Assembly: GCF_000482245.1 (NCBI RefSeq)
Contig: NZ_AWNH01000016.1
Location: 1 to 51,878 of the forward strand
DNA length: 51,878 nt
Direction of reading: 5' to 3'
Source of the DNA: Leptolyngbya sp. Heron Island J
GTDB lineage: Bacteria > Cyanobacteriota > Cyanobacteriia > Phormidesmidales > Phormidesmidaceae
The notes below the pieces were generated by a model, which saw only the letters and a list, made by a program, of their open reading frames with translations, did no database searches and was not told the DNA's origin. The translations under genes and the position numbers were made by a program. Positions 48,268 through 51,878 of this stretch are shown piece after piece. Position 1 is the first letter of the stretch. Every line of letters starts with the position of its first letter.

Positions 48268-49164
48268 ATGGAACTCCGGGACCTTCGCTACTTTGCTGCC
48301 GTCGCCGACACCTTGCACTTTGGTCGCGCGGCTGAGCGACTCCATATGACACAACCTACCCTCAGCCGCCAGATCCGGGATTTGGAAGCGGAGCTAGAGG
48401 TGCAGCTTTTCTATCGCACCAAGCGCAGCGTCAAACTGACCATTGCGGGACAAGCGTTCTTGGCAGAGGCTCAGCAGATTCTTCAGCATGTAGAGCAAGC
48501 AGTCTCAACCACTCGAAGAACCGCCCGGGGTGAAATGGGACACCTGCGGTTGAGCTTTACAAACTCAGCCTTGAGGAGCGTTGTTCCTAAAATTGTGCGT
48601 GAGTTTCGCAACCGTTATCCCGATGTTCAACTGACGATGACAGAACGATGTACGCACGAGCAGGTTGAGGCATTTCGGGCGCACCAGCTTGACGTCGGGT
48701 TTCTTTACCCCCCGGTGGATGAAAAGCTACTGGCGATAACCCCATTACATACAGAAACCTGGGTCGTTGCCCTCCCTCAAGATCATGCTCTAGTACTGCG
48801 TCAGCCACTGACCTTAAGTGACTTAGCCACGGAGTCGTTTATCTTGCTCCCTCGTCGAGAAGGACCTTACCTCTATGACCAGATTATTCATCTCTGCCAG
48901 CAAGCAGGTTTTTACCCCAATGTGGTTCAAGAAGTGACGGCCTGTCAGACACGAGCGGGACTTGTCGCTGTGGGTATCGGGATTGCGTTTGTGCCAGAAG
49001 TTTTGCAGGATACCGGCAATAGTGCTGTTGTTTATCGCAAGTTAAAAGGGGATGCACCAAGTTTGCAGCTAGCGCTCGCCCGTCGCCGTGATGATGATTC
49101 ACCTGTTGTTGAACAGTTTTGCCAGATTGTTGCAGCAATGTTTCAGGATGCTGAGGTCGCGTGA
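48268..49164 (+). CDS. LysR-family transcriptional regulator
   Basis: The 298-residue protein begins MELRDLRYFAAVADTLHFGR, then AAERLHMTQPTLSRQIRDLE: the classic LysR winged HTH (residues 1-60). The effector domain follows with GHLRLSFTNSALRSVVPKIV and VGIGIAFVPEVLQ, as in the CbbR/BenM-like group that senses small aromatic acids and other metabolites. The gene it controls is uncertain; the divergent TRAP binding protein and the short ORF before it are candidates. Confidence 0.92.
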   Translation: MELRDLRYFAAVADTLHFGRAAERLHMTQPTLSRQIRDLEAELEVQLFYRTKRSVKLTIAGQAFLAEAQQILQHVEQAVSTTRRTARGEMGHLRLSFTNSALRSVVPKIVREFRNRYPDVQLTMTERCTHEQVEAFRAHQLDVGFLYPPVDEKLLAITPLHTETWVVALPQDHALVLRQPLTLSDLATESFILLPRREGPYLYDQIIHLCQQAGFYPNVVQEVTACQTRAGLVAVGIGIAFVPEVLQDTGNSAVVYRKLKGDAPSLQLALARRRDDDSPVVEQFCQIVAAMFQDAEVA

Positions 49165-49206
49165 GTTTACTTCAAACATTCTGTAGATGGGATAGTGCAA
49201 GCGAAC

Positions 49207-49385
49207 GTGCAACGAAGTGCCATCAGGGTCTATGCGAAGCCTGAAACAACCTAAAATCGTTCAACGATCCAGGAAAACATCCATTTCCCTAAACAATGCA
49301 GTTCCTTTGAACTACACAAAAACCCTTATATATCAATGCTTATGAGCTTATGACACTTGCTCGAAGCTATGCTTGCATCACCCCT
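49207..49385 (+). pseudogene. IS630-family fragment (plus orientation)
   Basis: Compared with the inverted copy at 51205-51382 it is nearly identical for about 178 bases (for example CTTATGAGCTTATGACACTTG in both). It is degenerate, with stops (AKPETT, stop, NRST). GAGTTCGCCAACAGCGTCC at 49439 resembles the MITE ends at 26881 and may be the IS terminus. Confidence 0.6.
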
Positions 49386-49563
49386 AAAACGAGAGTGTCT
49401 CGACTTAAGGCACTAGAGCCTGCTTAATTTCTGCAATCCGAGTTCGCCAACAGCGTCCTATACAAAGGCCATATAGGGTAAAGTCTTCTATCTGTAGGAA
49501 TTTCAGTTATTTTTTAGATATAGCATCAAGCAATGAGTCTCATGAAACTTCAGGGATAGTGTA

Positions 49564-49941
49564 ATGACAGAACCCTACATCAACCCAGAAGAATTAGATA
49601 ATCCACCCGATAATTACTTCATTAATTGGATAAGGCATCTGGAATCCCTTCGCCCTGATGAAGTCAGTTCAGGAAGGACTAAACTGAGAAGGACTAAACT
49701 GATTTATGGTGATGTTCTAACCCTAAACAAATTTCTATCTTCTTTTCAAGAACACATAAGAAGCCGAATAATTAAAGAGGAAAACCTAGCAAGCAATCTA
49801 TCCTATTATCTAGACCTATACGTAGCTTGTTTCAGCACAAAAATGCTACTCTCTATCAATTGGGAATATAGCGATGTTGTGATCGAGGCGATCACTGAAT
49901 TAGAAACAGATTGCGTGGCTTTCACAAACATGGCAGGGTAA
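49564..49941 (+). CDS. Hypothetical protein
   Basis: A 125-residue protein with a long acidic helix (NPEELDNPPDNYFINWIRHL near the start), then RSRIIKEENLASNLSYYLDL and an end VIEAITELETDCVAFTNM. A GATAGTGTA precedes the ATG without a clear SD. No family was recognised. It lies within the segment bounded by inverted IS630 fragments. Confidence 0.6.
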   Translation: MTEPYINPEELDNPPDNYFINWIRHLESLRPDEVSSGRTKLRRTKLIYGDVLTLNKFLSSFQEHIRSRIIKEENLASNLSYYLDLYVACFSTKMLLSINWEYSDVVIEAITELETDCVAFTNMAG

Positions 49942-50099
49942 AGCTCTAACGATCAAAAATCATAGCCTCAAGGTCCGCCAAAACGGTTCCATTCCTACTC
50001 GAACCCCTAAACCACTCATGCCAATACTTTCAGGCTGATATGAGCGAAATTACATATATTTTGGACAGGGGGCTCGCTAAGACTCAGTCAAGAATGCAC

Positions 50100-50705
50100 C
50101 TAAAAGCCATCCCAGTCATTAAAACCTCTGCGGTCATGGACATCTAGGCTCATAGTTCTGTTTGGAGTGTCAGTTTTAGGTACGCCTATCTTATCTTCCA
50201 AGCTTCGTTTAACCTCTTCTGATAACACTCTTGAGATAACAAGATGTAACGCTCTAGTGCCTAGATTGAGAACAATGATGTCGCCACGACCAGTCAGGCC
50301 GTAAACACTGCCGAATCGAACATCTTCCAACTCACTAAAGAGAAGATTTTTCGCGTATGGTCGACGTCTGAACAGAAATAAGCTTGCTGTTAGCATGACT
50401 ATCAGGGTCCATGAATCTCCTGATAGCCACCGATGGACTTCCAGTCCGATAATTGAGGCCCAGATGATGGTTGCAGGTGATCGAAAGCTAGATTGAAGAA
50501 ACACTCGACGGTTTGTGAAGACGACGTTCCCATTTCGTTGTAAAAGAAGACGACGGAACGACCATCCAATGGGATTGACTTCAGAGGCTTCGAGGATGGT
50601 CGCTGCCGTACACAGCTCGATCGTCTCTTCAGGAAATCTTTTGGAGACAACCCGGCGTGTCAACTTCGAAGCGTTAAATTTGTCGGCTAATACACGAACC
50701 ACCAT
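50100..50705 (-). CDS. Membrane protein with PH-like domain
   Basis: The 201-residue protein has an N-terminal region similar to a bacterial PH-type domain (GWSFRRLLLQRNGNVVFTNR and VFLQSSFRSP, a strand-rich block near 45-75), then a membrane segment (SWTLIVMLTASLFLF, about 105-120), then a polar C-terminal half (GSVYGLTGRGDIIVLNLGT). It lies opposite to the gene at 49564, between IS630 fragments. Function unknown. Confidence 0.6.
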   Translation of the reverse strand: MVVRVLADKFNASKLTRRVVSKRFPEETIELCTAATILEASEVNPIGWSFRRLLLQRNGNVVFTNRRVFLQSSFRSPATIIWASIIGLEVHRWLSGDSWTLIVMLTASLFLFRRRPYAKNLLFSELEDVRFGSVYGLTGRGDIIVLNLGTRALHLVISRVLSEEVKRSLEDKIGVPKTDTPNRTMSLDVHDRRGFNDWDGF

Positions 50706-50963
50706 GGTTTTAAGAGGTAATGGCCTACTTTAGCACTGCTTAATATTTAGTGTCCCATCGGCTTTGTTGCATGAATAGGGCGCTAGGTAGCTGCGGAAAA
50801 TAGAGAGCGCTTAGTAAGTTGCAGTTACCACAACGAACAACGAAGCCAATGACAACTCCCCACAAAATCCACAACTTGTATCTTGAGATCAAGGTAAGTT
50901 TGAGCTTCAGATGACCATCATCGTAGCTCAAATATTACTCCGGCGGCTAAACAGACGACGTAA

Positions 50964-51382
50964 CTACGCAGCATAAACGATGTCAGGATGTTGAAAATAG
51001 TTACTGACTCTCTGTGGCAACTTCTGTAAGCGCATCAGCACAGACACGGCTCTCTGTTTTAGTTGGTGTAGGCTCATCGTCGGTGGCTTGTCATGTACCT
51101 GTTGTTTGACATCGTTGTTCAAGTACTCAACTGGATTCAACTGCGGCGAGTACGGCGGCCAGTAGAACACGTCTATCTGCTCTCGATGCGCCGCTAGCAA
51201 GAGAGGGGTGGTACAAGCATAGCTTCGAGCAAGTGTCATAAGCTCATAAGCATTGATATATGGGGGTTTTGATGTGGTCCAAAGGAACTGCATTGTTTAG
51301 GGAAATGGATGTTTTCCTGGATCGTTGAACGAGTTTAGGTTGTTTCAGGCTTCGCATAGACCCTGATGGCACTTCGTTGCAC
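50964..51382 (-). pseudogene. IS630-family transposase C-terminal fragment
   Basis: The minus-strand frame reads MQFLWTTSKPPYINAYELM and then the catalytic block FYWPPYSPQLNPVEYLNND (with the conserved NPVE glutamate), and the end RLQKLPQRVSNYFQHPDIV with YAA. The 110-residue open part is only the end of the transposase; a stop lies just before the first methionine and the N-terminus is missing. The upstream 178 bases match 49207-49385 in inverted orientation. Confidence 0.75.
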
Positions 51383-51600
51383 TACCCCAAAAACGTAAAA
51401 AGCCTCACTCAGAAAAGGGGTCAATCTTTATATCCTCAAAACTAAGTCCCAAAAAGAGTAACAACATAAATGACACTTCTCTACAGACCAACCCTACTGT
51501 GTAAAGCTAGTTCCAGGAGTTGCCGCTGGGTCTCAAAACGCTCACTCTCACGGGTTCGATCAGCAGTGAGGGGAGATTCCCCACAGCCCTGAAAAACGCC

Positions 51601-51878
51601 TCAGCCCTCTCCGCCCTCAATTGCTTGCTGCAGCGCTTCAAGATTCTCCCGTACGGCGACTGTGTTCGGGTGCTGCGACCCCAATCGTTCTTCCAGAATC
51701 GCTAACGCCTGTTGGTAGAGGGGTTCTGCTTCCTCATAGCGACCCTGCTCTTGATAGAGTCCTGCCAAGTTATTCAGACTGGTGACCACATCTGGATGCT
51801 GGGGCCCTAACTGCTCTTCCCTAATCCCGAGCGACCTCTGATACAGCGGTTCCGCTTCCTCATAGCGACCCTGCTCTT
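51601..51878 (-). CDS. Tetratricopeptide-repeat protein, C-terminal part
   Basis: The frame is open to the right edge of the window. It shows two or more kinesin-light-chain-type TPR units: EEAEPLYQRSLGIREEQLGP and HPDVVTSLNNLAGLYQEQGR, then EEAEPLYQQALAILEERLGS and HPNTVAVRENLEALQ before the stop. The 42-residue repeat is conserved also at the DNA level, a sign of recent unit duplication. Such proteins are common in cyanobacteria as protein-protein interaction scaffolds; the N-terminal effector domain is beyond the window. Confidence 0.8.
   Translation of the reverse strand, partial: EQGRYEEAEPLYQRSLGIREEQLGPQHPDVVTSLNNLAGLYQEQGRYEEAEPLYQQALAILEERLGSQHPNTVAVRENLEALQQAIEGGEG

Noticed and set aside
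50740-50931. Possible IS remnant (text TTTGTTGCATGAATAGGGCGC)
   Set aside because: The sequence recalls IS ends but there is no paired repeat or transposase, so it is not reported as a feature.
1-51878. CRISPR arrays, tRNA and rRNA genes
   Set aside because: No regularly spaced direct repeats with unique spacers were seen, and no cloverleaf-like or rRNA-like sequence was recognised by eye. Short or divergent tRNAs could have escaped notice without a covariance-model search.

Overview
The window looks cyanobacterial. GCGATCGC (HIP1-like) octamers are frequent in most segments, there is a PEP-CTERM surface protein, and the transposase families are ones common in cyanobacteria. It is a mosaic accessory region, either a plasmid or a chromosome with an integrated plasmid, and not a conserved core locus. 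All identifications come from reading the sequence; no database search was run.

Layout. (1) 1-16.5 kb is a recombinase island. A Tn554-like transposon carries tnpA, tnpB and tnpC (906-14062). Its tnpB is broken twice: by an extra C in a C6 tract, and by a 9,654-bp element (3392-13045) with 38-bp inverted ends (37/38 identical) and a 5-bp ATTTT target duplication. That element carries no transposase gene. Its cargo is one minus-strand gene set: a large BTAD/AAA/TPR regulator, a DUF4242-like protein, a methyltransferase with an HTH-like N-terminus, an acyl-CoA-dehydrogenase-fold flavoprotein, a RidA protein, a second methyltransferase, a small exported protein with GLQLN repeats and an exported ADYC-domain protein, closed by a good terminator. 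Two tandem tyrosine recombinases, about 91 percent identical, follow; each is trailed by a palindrome whose half-site also occurs upstream of tnpA. (2) 16.5-18.3 kb holds IS1-like and IS630-like remnants, a PEP-CTERM gene behind a candidate Fur box, and a 248-bp Tn3-derived miniature element. (3) 18.3-24.9 kb carries LysR, lipoprotein, tandem ABM-domain, aldo/keto reductase, SDR and AraC genes. (4) 24.9-27.2 kb is nested IS5-family elements, a 130-bp MITE and a Tn3-type res site with a truncated resolvase start. (5) 27.2-30.4 kb is an SDR-AraC-SDR module with no HIP1 sites, probably acquired from a proteobacterium.

(6) 30.5-35.4 kb is a MarR-Crp/Fnr regulator pair with three near-identical palindromic operators, then an exported tandem-ABM protein, DoxX, an MFS exporter and a methyltransferase. 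It reads as a quinone/electrophile or drug-stress module. (7) 35.9-46.4 kb is a plasmid-like backbone: hypothetical genes, two ribbon-helix-helix regulators, two paralogous mini membrane proteins, a coiled-coil membrane protein, a P-loop ATPase, an ATGAG-repeat centromere candidate with ParM-like and ParR-like genes, an archaeo-eukaryotic-type primase and a zeta-toxin-like trio. (8) 46.5-51.9 kb has an orphan TRAP-type binding protein, a LysR gene, two unknown genes between inverted IS630 fragments, and the end of a TPR protein.

The most interesting unit is the transposase-less, palindrome-ended 9.65-kb element with its ADYC/GLQLN/methyltransferase/flavoprotein cargo. The regulator sits first and the two exported proteins last, suggesting (inference) an inducible pathway for a small molecule or modified peptide that moves as one cassette.
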